A DNA stretch of 64,000 nucleotides, from the NCBI GenBank assembly GCA_964509075.1, contig CAZDWC010000009.1, forward strand, positions 62,001 to 126,000, in the 5' to 3' direction. Positions 8,205-16,918 of this stretch are shown piece by piece. The notes under the pieces are model-generated. The model was given only the letters and a program-made list of their open reading frames with translations, searched no databases and was not told the origin of the DNA. The translations under genes were made by a program, and so were the position numbers. The first letter of the stretch is position 1, and each line of letters begins with the position of its first letter. The DNA comes from UBA7239 sp964509075 (GTDB lineage Bacteria; Pseudomonadota; Gammaproteobacteria; Pseudomonadales; UBA7239).

Positions 8205-9620
8205 TTGAAACTTTTCCTTGCGCGCCATATTGGCTACTGCTTGTGTTTGATCATGATGGCTTTACCTGAGTTGTCATGGGCGATTGCTGCGGGTGAGCTG
8301 GATACCTCGTTTTCAGTAGGCAACGGCCCCAACATTACTAATGACATCTCCATTCTTGATGTAAGGGGCATGGCATTGCAGCCAGATGGCAAGCTTGTGG
8401 TCGTTGGTGGATTTACGGAGTTCAATGGCGTGCCCAGGCAGCATATCGTGCGATTGCTGGCGGACGGCAGTGTGGATTCGAGTTTTGATGCCGGTTCCGC
8501 GGTAAACGCAAATGTTACGGAAGTTGCGATTACTCCTGATGGAAAAATATTGGTCGCAGGTGGAATGTTGGAATGGGATACTTCTGGTGAACCCTATGGG
8601 AATGGGGGTAGATATGTGTTGCGCTTGCATGCTGATGGTACCCGCGATAACTCGTTTCGCGTTGGATTTGCAGGTGATTCCTCTAGAATCGTGGGCGGGT
8701 TAATTGTCCAGCCTGACGGGAAAATTCTAGTGAGTGGAGATTTTTACTGTCGTTTGTATCGATTGAACGCCAACGGTGAGCTGGATGATTCTTTTCTTGT
8801 AAATCAGCAATGTTATTGGTACTCGAACTCAGTCAATGCTATGGCAGTGCAAGCGGACGGCAAACTGGTTATTGCCAGTGATGAGGGATTATTGCGGCTT
8901 AATTCCGATGGTTCTCAAGATGTGTCCTTTTCACAGTATGTGCAGCTCTCGGGGGATGCAGCCTTTTATCAGGTTTTTGGGGATGGCAATGGATCGTTAT
9001 ATGCCGTTGGTAGCTTGGAAAATGCGGGGGAGCCCTATCCGGGAATGGTATTTAAATTTTCTGCGTCGGGAGAGTTTCAGGATAATTTTTTCATTACTGT
9101 TTTCGATGGCTGGGATGGCACGGGAATAGAGAAGATATTGGTTCAACCTGATGGCAAGCTGATTGTGGCGCGCAATTTCTATTGCTATGGGTTTGGGCCT
9201 ACAACTGGCTTGATGCGCTTCAATGCCGATGGATCAGTGGATGAAAGTTTTAATTCCGCCATTGAAGATCTCAAGATGGTAACGGATATGGAGATACAGC
9301 CAGATGGCCGCTTGGTGATTGTGGGTGAGTTTACCCAATATGGTGGTGTTGCAGTGAATGGCGTCGCGCGGGTGCATACAGGGGATAGTGATGGTGATGG
9401 CATTCAGGATGCTGCTGATGCTTTTTCCCTCGATCCCTCTGAAACCCTTGATACGGATCGCGACGGTATCGGCAATGTCGCCGATCTTGATGATGATGGG
9501 GATGGTGTGCCGGATTATATAGATGCAGATCCGCTTAACCCGTCGGTGTCTATCGAAAGACCCCTGTTGCTTGATGCGGAATTCAGGGGGGCTGGTGTTC
9601 GAGAGGGGGTAGAGGGATAG
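8205..9620 (+). CDS. Secreted delta-60 repeat protein with calcium-binding tail
   Basis: Protein of 471 aa starting at a TTG with AGGA about eight bases upstream. Residues 1-27 look like a Sec signal peptide ending near LSWAIA. The body consists of repeated units of the delta-60 type (LQPDGKLVVVGGF followed by a VRLLADGSVDSSFD-like strand), expected to build a beta-propeller-like exported domain. Residues about 393-447 are thrombospondin type 3-like Asp-rich repeats (DSDGDGIQDAADAF, DTDRDGIGNVADLDDDGDGV) that normally bind calcium. The C-terminus ends abruptly in REGVEG without a recognisable sorting signal. Codon choice looks more AT-rich than in the neighbours. Function unknown; an envelope or extracellular adhesive role is a guess. 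Confidence 0.8.
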   Translation: MKLFLARHIGYCLCLIMMALPELSWAIAAGELDTSFSVGNGPNITNDISILDVRGMALQPDGKLVVVGGFTEFNGVPRQHIVRLLADGSVDSSFDAGSAVNANVTEVAITPDGKILVAGGMLEWDTSGEPYGNGGRYVLRLHADGTRDNSFRVGFAGDSSRIVGGLIVQPDGKILVSGDFYCRLYRLNANGELDDSFLVNQQCYWYSNSVNAMAVQADGKLVIASDEGLLRLNSDGSQDVSFSQYVQLSGDAAFYQVFGDGNGSLYAVGSLENAGEPYPGMVFKFSASGEFQDNFFITVFDGWDGTGIEKILVQPDGKLIVARNFYCYGFGPTTGLMRFNADGSVDESFNSAIEDLKMVTDMEIQPDGRLVIVGEFTQYGGVAVNGVARVHTGDSDGDGIQDAADAFSLDPSETLDTDRDGIGNVADLDDDGDGVPDYIDADPLNPSVSIERPLLLDAEFRGAGVREGVEG

Positions 9621-9643
9621 AGCTTGTATCCTTGATTTCCTAG

Positions 9644-9670
9644 AAAAATCCCGCCCGGTGCGGGATTTTT
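9644..9670 (+). terminator. Rho-independent terminator after the delta-60 gene
   Basis: Perfect 11-bp stem AAAAATCCCGC/GCGGGATTTTT with a CCGGT loop, 24 bases after the stop codon. The A and T runs at the two sides mean it could work on both strands, although no minus-strand gene ends here. Confidence 0.9.
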
Positions 9671-9748
9671 TATGGGAGTTGTGTGAGGGTTGATTGCCGT
9701 GACGAGAGTCAGAAAAAAAGCGCCAGAAAAAAAATTGACGCCACAGAT

Positions 9749-9777
9749 TTGACCTTTTGCAGATCGCTGTCTTTACT
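9749..9777 (+). promoter_or_regulatory. Possible sigma-70 promoter of fleQ
   Basis: TTGACC (9749-9754), a 17-base spacer and TTTACT (9772-9777) resemble -35 and -10 boxes (5/6 and 4/6 matches). This gives a leader of roughly 105 bases before fleQ. The rest of 9671-9889 shows no gene. FleQ-type regulators are usually at the top of the flagellar cascade and not sigma-54 dependent, which fits, but the assignment is by eye only. Confidence 0.35.
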
Positions 9778-9889
9778 GAGCTCAGGGTAGTCAAGGAACT
9801 GACTGCAAGCTCTCTCGGCAGAGTCAGGAAGTTGAAGGATCTGACAACAATCAGTGTGGAACAGCAAGCAGTCTCAGGAGTAGCAGTAT

Positions 9890-11386
9890 ATGTGGCGCGA
9901 TATTCAAGTACTGGTGATTGATGACAATGCAGAACGCCAGCACGATCTCAAGGTGATTCTCGATTTTCTCGGCGAAGCTTCGGTATGCACACCCTGCCAG
10001 GGTTGGCAGCAGGTGGCCAGCCAGCAGGCGCGCGACGGTCAGGATTTTGTCGCGGTGATGCTGGGCGATTGCTGTAACAGCGAGACCACGCTGACCGAGC
10101 GTATTGCCGAGCTGCACCAGTGGGATCCTTCCGTGCCGGTCATCCTGCTGGGCCAGCGCCAGGCTGATGCCGGTCTGGAGCTCGAATTGCGCTACAAGAT
10201 CATTGCCTCGCTGGTGATACCGCCCAGCTACAACAAATTGCTGGATACCTTGCACCGCTGCCAGGTGTACCGCGAGCAGTATGCATTGAGCCAGCGCGGC
10301 GGCTTGCAACAAAAGGAACCGCTGTTGTTCCAGAGTCTGGTCGGTTCCAGCGCCGGTATCGTGCAGGTGCGCGAAATGATGGCGCAAGTGGCGGATCGCG
10401 ATGTAACGGTGTTGATCACAGGAGAATCCGGCACTGGCAAGGAAGTGGTGGCAAAAAACCTGCACGACAATTCCTCGCGTCGCGACAAGCCGTTCGTGCC
10501 TGTCAACTGCGGTGCCATTCCGCCGGAACTGCTGGAAAGCGAATTGTTCGGTCATGAGAAAGGTGCGTTTACCGGGGCCATTGCCAGCCGTGCCGGTCGC
10601 TTTGAAATGGCCGAGGGCGGCACGCTGTTTCTGGATGAAATCGGCGACATGCCACTGCACATGCAGGTAAAGATCCTGCGCGTGTTACAGGAGCGCAGTT
10701 ACGAGCGTGTCGGCGGCAATAAAACCTTGAAAACCGATGTGCGCATCATCGCTGCCACACACAAGAATCTCGACGAGATGATCGAGAAAGGCGAATTCCG
10801 CGAAGATCTGTACTATCGCCTCAATGTATTTCCCATCGAAATTCCGCCGTTGCGCGAACGCACGGAAGATATTCCGTTGCTGGTCAATGAACTGGTGGCG
10901 CGGCTGGAGCGCGAGCGTCGCGGTTCCATCCGCTTCAATTCCGCTGCGGTGATGTCGTTGTGTCGTCACGAGTGGCCGGGCAATGTGCGCGAGCTGGCCA
11001 ATCTGGTGGAACGCATGGCCATCATGTATCCGTACGGTGTTGTCGGTGTGCGTGAATTGCCGAAAAAATTCCGCCATGTCGATGAGCATGATGAAGATGC
11101 TGTGCTGATTCCGCAGGAGGCGCTGGCCTCTGCACAAGCTTCGTTGCCGGGCTTGCAGCGTACAGACAACATGGCTGGTGGATTGCCGGAAAATGTCCTG
11201 TTGCCACTCAATGGTGTCAATCTCAAGGACTATCTCAGCAATTTGGAAGTCAGTTTGATCGAGCAGGCGCTGGGCGATTGCAACGGCATCGTGGCGCGTG
11301 CAGCAGACAAGCTACAGATACGTCGCACCACGCTGGTGGAAAAAATGCGGAAGTACGGCATTGAGCGCGGCGAAGAATTGATGTAA
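9890..11386 (+). CDS. fleQ: FleQ, master sigma-54-dependent flagellar activator
   Basis: Transcriptional activator and c-di-GMP sensor at the top of the Pseudomonas-type flagellar cascade. Of 498 aa, residues 1-125 form a receiver-like FleQ domain lacking a normal phosphoacceptor site (typical of FleQ), residues about 150-380 the AAA+ domain with Walker A GESGTGKE (178-185), the sigma-54 contact loop GAFTGA (225-230) and the FLDEIGDMP Walker B, and the last 40 residues a Fis-type helix-turn-helix ending RRTTLVEKMRKYGIER. It stands alone, with its own leader, upstream of fleSR. Expected to activate the sigma-54 promoters mapped here before fleS, fliE and fliK. Confidence 0.96.
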   Translation: MWRDIQVLVIDDNAERQHDLKVILDFLGEASVCTPCQGWQQVASQQARDGQDFVAVMLGDCCNSETTLTERIAELHQWDPSVPVILLGQRQADAGLELELRYKIIASLVIPPSYNKLLDTLHRCQVYREQYALSQRGGLQQKEPLLFQSLVGSSAGIVQVREMMAQVADRDVTVLITGESGTGKEVVAKNLHDNSSRRDKPFVPVNCGAIPPELLESELFGHEKGAFTGAIASRAGRFEMAEGGTLFLDEIGDMPLHMQVKILRVLQERSYERVGGNKTLKTDVRIIAATHKNLDEMIEKGEFREDLYYRLNVFPIEIPPLRERTEDIPLLVNELVARLERERRGSIRFNSAAVMSLCRHEWPGNVRELANLVERMAIMYPYGVVGVRELPKKFRHVDEHDEDAVLIPQEALASAQASLPGLQRTDNMAGGLPENVLLPLNGVNLKDYLSNLEVSLIEQALGDCNGIVARAADKLQIRRTTLVEKMRKYGIERGEELM

Positions 11387-11413
11387 TCCCTTCAATCGAT
11401 GTAATTCTTGCAC

Positions 11414-11429
11414 AGGCACGGTCCTTGCT
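11414..11429 (+). promoter_or_regulatory. Sigma-54 promoter of fleSR
   Basis: AGGCACG-N4-TTGCT matches the -24/-12 consensus TGGCACG-N4-TTGCW at all key positions: GG at 11415-11416 and GC at 11427-11428 are separated by exactly 10 bases. Predicted start near 11440, about 48 bases before fleS. FleQ-dependent sigma-54 transcription of fleSR is the known arrangement in Pseudomonas. Confidence 0.85.
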
Positions 11430-11487
11430 GCATACCGGGTACGATCAATTTTTTGACGGCCCGGTATGTCGTCAAGCCTGAGGTGCC

Positions 11488-12792
11488 ATGGAACTCCTGA
11501 CAACGTTTGATCCTGCAGACAGTGCTGCAGCCAATGCCAATGCGGCAGCTGCCGCCATGCGTGCGGCCAGCGTGTACGCGGATGATTTTCTGGACAATGA
11601 TTTCTCTCGCGTGGAAGCCGGATTGCAGCAGTCTTCGCAGTTGCTGGAGGCGCGCATCCATCATCTCGCCGATGCACTGGCGCGTGCAGATCATCAGCGG
11701 CAGCGCGAGCAGCAGGCACATGACCAGATCGCGGTGCGGCTGGAAACCTTGCTGGATGTGTTGCCGGCAGCCGTGATTGTGCTCGATACCCGAGGTCGTG
11801 TGTGTCAGCACAATCCCGCCGCATTGGCATTGCTGGAATGTGAGCTACTTGGAGAAAGCTGGAGTGGCATCATTCGCAAGATTTTTGTGCCGCGTTCGGA
11901 TGATGGCCATGAGATTTCACTGGCTAACGGGCGGCGGGTGCGTGTGGCGACAGCATCACTGCCGGATCACAGTGGGCAGCTGGTATTGCTCACGGATCTC
12001 ACCGAAACCCGCAGTCTGCAACAGCAACTGGCGCGCGACCAGCGTCTGCGTGCTCTGGGAGAAATGGTGTCGGCGCTTGCGCACCAGATTCGCACGCCAT
12101 TGTCGGCAGCGATGCTCTATGCCAGCCAGTTGTCACAGCAGGCGTTAACCGGCAACAAGGCGATGTCGCCGGAAAAACAACAGACATTCCTGGCCCGATT
12201 ACTGGATCGCCTGCACAACATGGAGAGCCAGATTCGCGACATGCTGTTGTTTGTGCGCGGTGAAGTGCCTTGCAATGACCAGATAAACCAGCGCCAGCTG
12301 TTGTCTGCACTGCGCAGCACGCTGACGCCGATATTGCAGCAATACAGTGCAGATTCCGATAGTGCTCAATGCCGTTATCACGGTTTCAGTGACGCCATCC
12401 TGTTGCGTTGCCATCGCGATGCCTTGACGGGAGCAATCGCCAATCTGGTACACAATGCCCTGGAAGCCGGCGCATCACTTGTTGATATCACTGCGACACT
12501 GCAGGGTGCGCAATTGTTGCTGTGCATAACAGACAATGGTTCAGGTATGGATCACGAGACACTTGCCAAGGCGCAGGATGTTTTTTTTACGCGCAAGGCG
12601 GGCGGCACCGGTTTGGGGCTGGCCATCGTCAATACCGTGGTGCAGGCGCATGGCGGACGCTGGCAGCTGTCCTCCGTGCCTGGAGCTGGAACCTCGGTGC
12701 AAATCCTGTTGCCGCTTGTCGTTGCTGAAGGCGATCGTGTTTCTAAAGATGATTTCGATTCTGACAAACACAATGAAGCGGGAGAACTGTGA
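11488..12792 (+). CDS. fleS: FleS flagellar sensor histidine kinase
   Basis: Cytoplasmic histidine kinase (434 aa) without transmembrane segments that phosphorylates FleR. Residues about 45-85 are a coiled-coil, about 86-180 a PAS domain (LLDVLPAAVIVLDTRGRV), the DHp segment has the phosphorylatable His199 in ALAHQIRTPLSAA, and the HATPase domain shows NLVHNALEAGA, DNGSGM and GGTGLGLAIV. Preceded by a strong sigma-54 promoter. Its TGA overlaps the fleR ATG by one base, so the pair is translationally coupled. Confidence 0.95.
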   Translation: MELLTTFDPADSAAANANAAAAAMRAASVYADDFLDNDFSRVEAGLQQSSQLLEARIHHLADALARADHQRQREQQAHDQIAVRLETLLDVLPAAVIVLDTRGRVCQHNPAALALLECELLGESWSGIIRKIFVPRSDDGHEISLANGRRVRVATASLPDHSGQLVLLTDLTETRSLQQQLARDQRLRALGEMVSALAHQIRTPLSAAMLYASQLSQQALTGNKAMSPEKQQTFLARLLDRLHNMESQIRDMLLFVRGEVPCNDQINQRQLLSALRSTLTPILQQYSADSDSAQCRYHGFSDAILLRCHRDALTGAIANLVHNALEAGASLVDITATLQGAQLLLCITDNGSGMDHETLAKAQDVFFTRKAGGTGLGLAIVNTVVQAHGGRWQLSSVPGAGTSVQILLPLVVAEGDRVSKDDFDSDKHNEAGEL

Positions 12793-14162
12793 TGACAGCG
12801 AAACAGCCGCGTATCCTGATTGTGGAAGATGATCGCGATTTGCGCGAGGCACTACAGGACAGTCTGTCGATTGCCGATATTGATGTCTGTGTTGCAGCTT
12901 CTGCTGAAGATGCATTGCAGCATATGCAGCGCGATGTTGTCGACATGGTCGTGTCAGACGTCAACATGCCTGGCATGGATGGCCATGAATTGCTCGGATT
13001 GCTGCGTCAGCGTTATCCGCAAGTGCCGGTATTGTTGATCACCGCACATGGCAGTATCAACAAATCGGTGGCGGCGATGCGTGCCGGTGCTGTCGATTAT
13101 CTTGTAAAACCGTTTCCGGCCGGCATGCTGATTGACGCTATCCACAAGCACACCGGTCACCAGCTGCCTGCAGGGAATCATGCCGACGGAGAACCTGTGG
13201 CTGTTGCCGCCAGCAGCCGCGACATGCTCGCACTGGCGCGGCGTGTGGCAGCAACGGATTCCAGTGTATTGATTTGCGGCGAATCCGGCACCGGCAAGGA
13301 AGTGTTGGCGCGTTATATTCATCAGCATTCCCCGCGCGCGGCACAGCCGTTCATTGCCATCAACTGTGCCGCCATTCCGGAAAATATGCTGGAAGCAACA
13401 TTGTTTGGCTATGAGAAGGGCGCTTACACCGGCGCGGTGGCTGCCATGCCGGGCAAATTCGAACAGGCGAATGGCGGCACCTTGCTGCTCGATGAAATCT
13501 CGGAAATGCCTCCACCCTTGCAGGCAAAATTGTTGCGGGTGTTGCAGGAGCGTGAAGTGGAAAGATTGGGGGCACGCCGTTTGATTGCGCTGGATGTACG
13601 CGTTATTGCTACCAGCAATCGCGATCTGCGCGAAGCGGTTCGCCTTGGTCAATTTCGTGAGGATCTGTATTTCCGTCTCTGCGTGTTGCCGTTGCAGTGG
13701 AAGCCTTTGCGCGAACGGGTAGAAGATATTCTGCCGCTCGCCACGCAGCTGTTGGCGCGGCATGCGCTGCGACAGCACCGCGGTCCGGTCACTTTTGCCG
13801 CCGATGCGAAAGCGGCGCTGCTGGCGTATCACTTTCCCGGCAATGTCAGGGAGTTGGACAACATCGTCCAGCGTGCACTGATTCTGCAGCCTGGCTTGTC
13901 AATCACGGCGGAAGACCTGTATCTGGAAATGTCCTTGTCACATTTGCATGCACAATCTCCTGTGTCCATCGACGATGGGCATGGAGAAGGCCCCGCACTG
14001 CAGCGCGACATGAAAAGCCATGAATACCAGATCATCATGGATACCCTGCAACACGCACGCGGTAGCCGCAAGACAGCCGCCGAACGGCTGGGTATCAGCC
14101 CGCGTACTCTGCGCTACAAGTTGGCACAGATGCGTGAGCACGGTGTGGCGGTTGACGCCTGA
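12792..14162 (+). CDS. fleR: FleR sigma-54-dependent flagellar response regulator
   Basis: Response regulator (456 aa) activated by FleS, driving mid-tier (class III) flagellar genes in the Pseudomonas scheme. Domains in order: receiver with Asp56 in VVSDVNMPGMDG and the KPF motif, AAA+ domain with GESGTGKE and a GAYTGA variant of the sigma-54 contact loop, FHEW-like NVRELDNIVQRA, and a Fis-type HTH (GSRKTAAERLGISPRTLRYKL). I chose the ATG at 12792 with GGGAG upstream; a GTG one codon earlier is in frame. Confidence 0.95.
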   Translation: MTAKQPRILIVEDDRDLREALQDSLSIADIDVCVAASAEDALQHMQRDVVDMVVSDVNMPGMDGHELLGLLRQRYPQVPVLLITAHGSINKSVAAMRAGAVDYLVKPFPAGMLIDAIHKHTGHQLPAGNHADGEPVAVAASSRDMLALARRVAATDSSVLICGESGTGKEVLARYIHQHSPRAAQPFIAINCAAIPENMLEATLFGYEKGAYTGAVAAMPGKFEQANGGTLLLDEISEMPPPLQAKLLRVLQEREVERLGARRLIALDVRVIATSNRDLREAVRLGQFREDLYFRLCVLPLQWKPLRERVEDILPLATQLLARHALRQHRGPVTFAADAKAALLAYHFPGNVRELDNIVQRALILQPGLSITAEDLYLEMSLSHLHAQSPVSIDDGHGEGPALQRDMKSHEYQIIMDTLQHARGSRKTAAERLGISPRTLRYKLAQMREHGVAVDA

Positions 14163-14257
14163 AAAAAACCGCGCTAATTTTTGCACCGTCAGGGTTTGGG
14201 CGGTATGTGCAAACCTGTCAGTGATGTCTGTATCAACAAATATTCGGGGGAATATTT

Positions 14258-14440
14258 ATGGGCAAACTGGATATCGACAGCAGTCTTGCAGAAGAAGAAT
14301 TTGAATCGGATCAGGAAGTTGAGCAGCTCTCGGAAAAGCTGACGACGATCAGCAAGGATATGCGCAGGCGTCTCGAAGACCGGCTCGATGAAGCGCGACT
14401 GAGCCGTGAATTGCGCGAGTACGATTTTCGCGATCTTTGA
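14258..14440 (+). CDS. Small acidic protein, PA3496-like
   Basis: 60-aa charged protein: acidic N-terminal half (LAEEEFESDQEVEQL) and a helical C-terminal half with RRRLEDRLDEARLSRELREYDF. The ending resembles the small Pseudomonas family called PA3496 (putative envelope integrity), where a similar RRRIE..ME..RL...L...F pattern occurs; this is from memory and tentative. Preceded by GGGGGAA six to ten bases before ATG. It separates fleR from fliE, where Pseudomonas has no gene. Function unknown. Confidence 0.6.
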   Translation: MGKLDIDSSLAEEEFESDQEVEQLSEKLTTISKDMRRRLEDRLDEARLSRELREYDFRDL

Positions 14441-14473
14441 TTTTTCAGCCGCACTGTTATGGTAGTTTTTAAT

Positions 14474-14627
14474 CCCTCATCCGGCCTGCGGCCACCTTCT
14501 CCCATTCATGGGAGAATGGAAAAAACAGTGCAAAAGCACCGTCAGCATTAGGTCTTCGGTCACATTCTCACATTCGCACCATCTCCCTCTCCTGAATCAG
14601 GAGAGGGTGGCCGCAGGCCGGGTGAGG
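14474..14627. repeat. Inverted pair of REP-like elements (BIME/MITE-like)
   Basis: Copy 1 (14474-14518) and copy 2 (14585-14627) are near-inverted copies: CCTCATCCGGCCTGCGGCCA at the left matches the reverse complement of TGGCCGCAGGCCGGGTGAGG at the right. Each also carries its own hairpin, TTCTCCCATTCATGGGAGAA in copy 1 and CCCTCTCCTGAATCAGGAGAGGG in the second (positions 14585-14607). About 65 bases separate them. The unit resembles extragenic palindromes scattered in many proteobacterial genomes. The right copy ends three bases before the -24 region of the fliE promoter. Confidence 0.75.
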
Positions 14628-14629
14628 TT

Positions 14630-14645
14630 TGGCCCACAAAATGCA
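14630..14645 (+). promoter_or_regulatory. Sigma-54 promoter of the fliE operon
   Basis: TTGGCCC-ACAAA-ATGCAT has GG at 14631-14632 and GC at 14643-14644 with the required 10-base separation. The -12 box ATGCA deviates by one base from TTGCA. Predicted start near 14656, about 78 bases upstream of fliE. A sigma-54 promoter before fliE is the known arrangement in Pseudomonas. Confidence 0.7.
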
Positions 14646-14733
14646 TTTGTCCCTGCACGAAAGGTATCGGCAACAAATCCGACAGATTTCTGTCAGCTTT
14701 CTGCGCGATGCCAATGGCAGCCGGGACCGGTAT

Positions 14734-15096
14734 ATGCGTACAGAACGGGCAGACATCAATCAGGTACTGGAGCAGATGCGCGCCATGCGCAGTCAGGTGC
14801 AGCAGCCTTCCGGGCGGCTCGCAGAACTGGATCGCGCTGGCAGTGGCATCGGTGGTGTGTCCAACACACCCGGCGTCGATTTCTCGCGCCTGTTCCAGAA
14901 CGCCGTCAATCAGGTCAATCAGGTACAGCAAAGTGCCAATACCTTGGCGGATGCCTATGAAAGTGGCGCACCGGGTGTCGATGTTACCCAGGTGATGATT
15001 GCCAGCCAGAAAGCGGCGGTGTCTTTCCAGACTGCCGTGCAGGTGCGCAACAAACTGGTGAGTGCCTACCAGGACATCATGAACATGCCCATCTGA
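14734..15096 (+). CDS. fliE: FliE, flagellar hook-basal body junction protein
   Basis: Periplasmic rod component connecting the MS ring to the proximal rod. The 120-aa protein has the family C-terminus: DFSRLFQNAVNQVNQVQQSA, then DVTQVMIASQKAAVSFQTAV and VRNKLVSAYQDIMNMPI. I start it at the ATG at 14734 (MRTERADINQ); the open frame extends to 14629 but that part includes the sigma-54 promoter. First gene of the fliEFGHIJ operon. Confidence 0.93.
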   Translation: MRTERADINQVLEQMRAMRSQVQQPSGRLAELDRAGSGIGGVSNTPGVDFSRLFQNAVNQVNQVQQSANTLADAYESGAPGVDVTQVMIASQKAAVSFQTAVQVRNKLVSAYQDIMNMPI

Positions 15097-15140
15097 TTAA
15101 CACGCAATTCTGAAAGCAGGTTTTAAAAAGGATTACCAAC

Positions 15141-16847
15141 ATGGCAGAAACAATTGATGGCGCACTGATCACCCACGCTCCGGCCGAGAGTGCGCTGCTG
15201 AGTGGCATCTCCGGTTTGCAGGCCTTGCGACAAATAGGCCTCATGCTGGGGCTGGCAGCCAGTGTCGCCATTGGTGTGGCGGTTGTTATGTGGGCGCAGG
15301 GCAAGGATTACCAGCCGCTGGGAGGCGGGCTGGAACGTGCAGACATGGTCAGCATTGCGCAGGTGCTGGATCAGCAGCAAATTGCCTACAAGGTGGATAC
15401 CGCCAGTGGCACGGTGTTGGTAGACAGCACACAACTCGAAAAGGCGCGCATGAAACTTGCCGAAGCCGGCATCAGTGCCGAACGCGGTTTCGGTTTTGAA
15501 TCGCTGGACAAGGATCAGCCGTTGGGCAGCAGTCAGTTCATGGAAAACGCGCGCTATTTGCGCAGTCTGGAAGGTGAGCTGGCGCGTACCATCATGAGCA
15601 TCAATGGAGTGCGTAATGCGCGTGTACACATCGCCATTCCCAAAGCTTCGGTGTTTCTGCGCGATCGCCGCGATGTGCATGCGTCGGTATTGGTGGAACG
15701 CAGCGCCGGTCGCGAAATCGATCCGGGACAGGTGCGCGCCATTACCAATCTGGTGGCATCCAGCGTGCCGGAACTGGATGCCGGCAATGTTGCTGTTATC
15801 GACCAGAACGGCAAATTGCTGTCACAGGATGGCAAGAATACCGAGCTGGCGCTGGCCAACCAGCAACTGGAACACCAGCGTGCGTTTGAAGAAGAAATGG
15901 CGCGACGCGTCGAGAGTATTCTGTTGCCGATTCTGGGGCCGGACAAATTCCGCGCCGAAGTGAGTGCCGACATGGATTTCTCGCAGGTCGAGCAAGCGGA
16001 TGAACAATTCAATCCGGACGCGCCAGCCACACGCAGTGAACAGACGGTGCAGGAGCAGAGCGGCTCAGGTTCGCAGGCGGCAGGTATCCCCGGTGCCTTG
16101 TCCAACCAGCCACCGGCAAGCGGGGCAGCACCGGAAGTTGTCAATGGTGGCGCCGGTGGTGGAAGTGCAGCGGGCGGCGCAGCGGGCACTGCTGGCGCCG
16201 CGCGCAGCCAGGCCACGCGCAATTTCGAGCTGGATCGCACCGTGAGCTATACCAAACACCAGACAGGCCGTCTGTTGCGTTTGTCGGTAGCTGTGGTGCT
16301 GGACGATCAGATGAAAGCGGATGCCGAAGGCAAGATGCAACGCACGCCGTGGAGCGACGCCGATATCGAGCGCATGACCAATCTGGTGCGCAATGCCGTC
16401 GGTTTTTCCGCGGCCCGTGGCGATTCCGTGAATGTCATCAATTCTGCATTTGTGCCGCCGGTTGAGCAGGAAATCGAAAAAATGCCGGTGTGGGAGCAGC
16501 CGTGGCTGCGCGACATGTTGCGACCGGTTGTTGGCGGGCTGGTGGTGCTGAGTTTGCTGTTCGGTGTCTTGCGCCCTGTGTTGAAAAAAATTGTGGAGGG
16601 TGGCCAGCAGCTGCGTGAAGAGCGTATGCGCCACGAAATGGCACTGCTGGGTGTGCCTGCCGGTGGCGGTGGCAGTGGAGAACATGGTGGCCACGAAGCT
16701 GGCGGTGCCGGCAATGGCATGGCATTGATGTTGCCCAGCCCTGAAGAGAGTTATGAACACCAGTTATCAGCAGTCAAAGGTTTGATCGCACAAGATTCTG
16801 AGCGTGTGGCGCAAGTGGTGAAAAAATGGGTGAACGAAGAAAGTTGA
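15141..16847 (+). CDS. fliF: FliF, flagellar MS-ring protein
   Basis: Inner-membrane ring that is the base of the flagellar rotor and export apparatus (568 aa, normal length). First transmembrane segment about residues 32-52 (IGLMLGLAASVAIGVAVVMW), ring-building motif domains 55-230, a Gly/Ala-rich linker around residues 335-358, second transmembrane segment about 460-480 (VVGGLVVLSLLFGVL), and a cytoplasmic tail ending in the FliG-binding helix AQVVKKWVNEES. The AAGGAAGTAGAA-type linker is unusually low in complexity. Confidence 0.97.
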   Translation: MAETIDGALITHAPAESALLSGISGLQALRQIGLMLGLAASVAIGVAVVMWAQGKDYQPLGGGLERADMVSIAQVLDQQQIAYKVDTASGTVLVDSTQLEKARMKLAEAGISAERGFGFESLDKDQPLGSSQFMENARYLRSLEGELARTIMSINGVRNARVHIAIPKASVFLRDRRDVHASVLVERSAGREIDPGQVRAITNLVASSVPELDAGNVAVIDQNGKLLSQDGKNTELALANQQLEHQRAFEEEMARRVESILLPILGPDKFRAEVSADMDFSQVEQADEQFNPDAPATRSEQTVQEQSGSGSQAAGIPGALSNQPPASGAAPEVVNGGAGGGSAAGGAAGTAGAARSQATRNFELDRTVSYTKHQTGRLLRLSVAVVLDDQMKADAEGKMQRTPWSDADIERMTNLVRNAVGFSAARGDSVNVINSAFVPPVEQEIEKMPVWEQPWLRDMLRPVVGGLVVLSLLFGVLRPVLKKIVEGGQQLREERMRHEMALLGVPAGGGGSGEHGGHEAGGAGNGMALMLPSPEESYEHQLSAVKGLIAQDSERVAQVVKKWVNEES

Positions 16848-16918
16848 GGCCGGTCGGATGATAGACAGCATGCAGGAAATCCATCGCGACAATGAAACGT
16901 TATACGAGGTTGTAAAAC

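Noticed and set aside
14199..14216. Sigma-54-like sequence TTTGGGCGGTATGTGCAA before the small acidic gene
   Set aside because: The GG and GC elements are only 9 bases apart or less, one short of the required 10.
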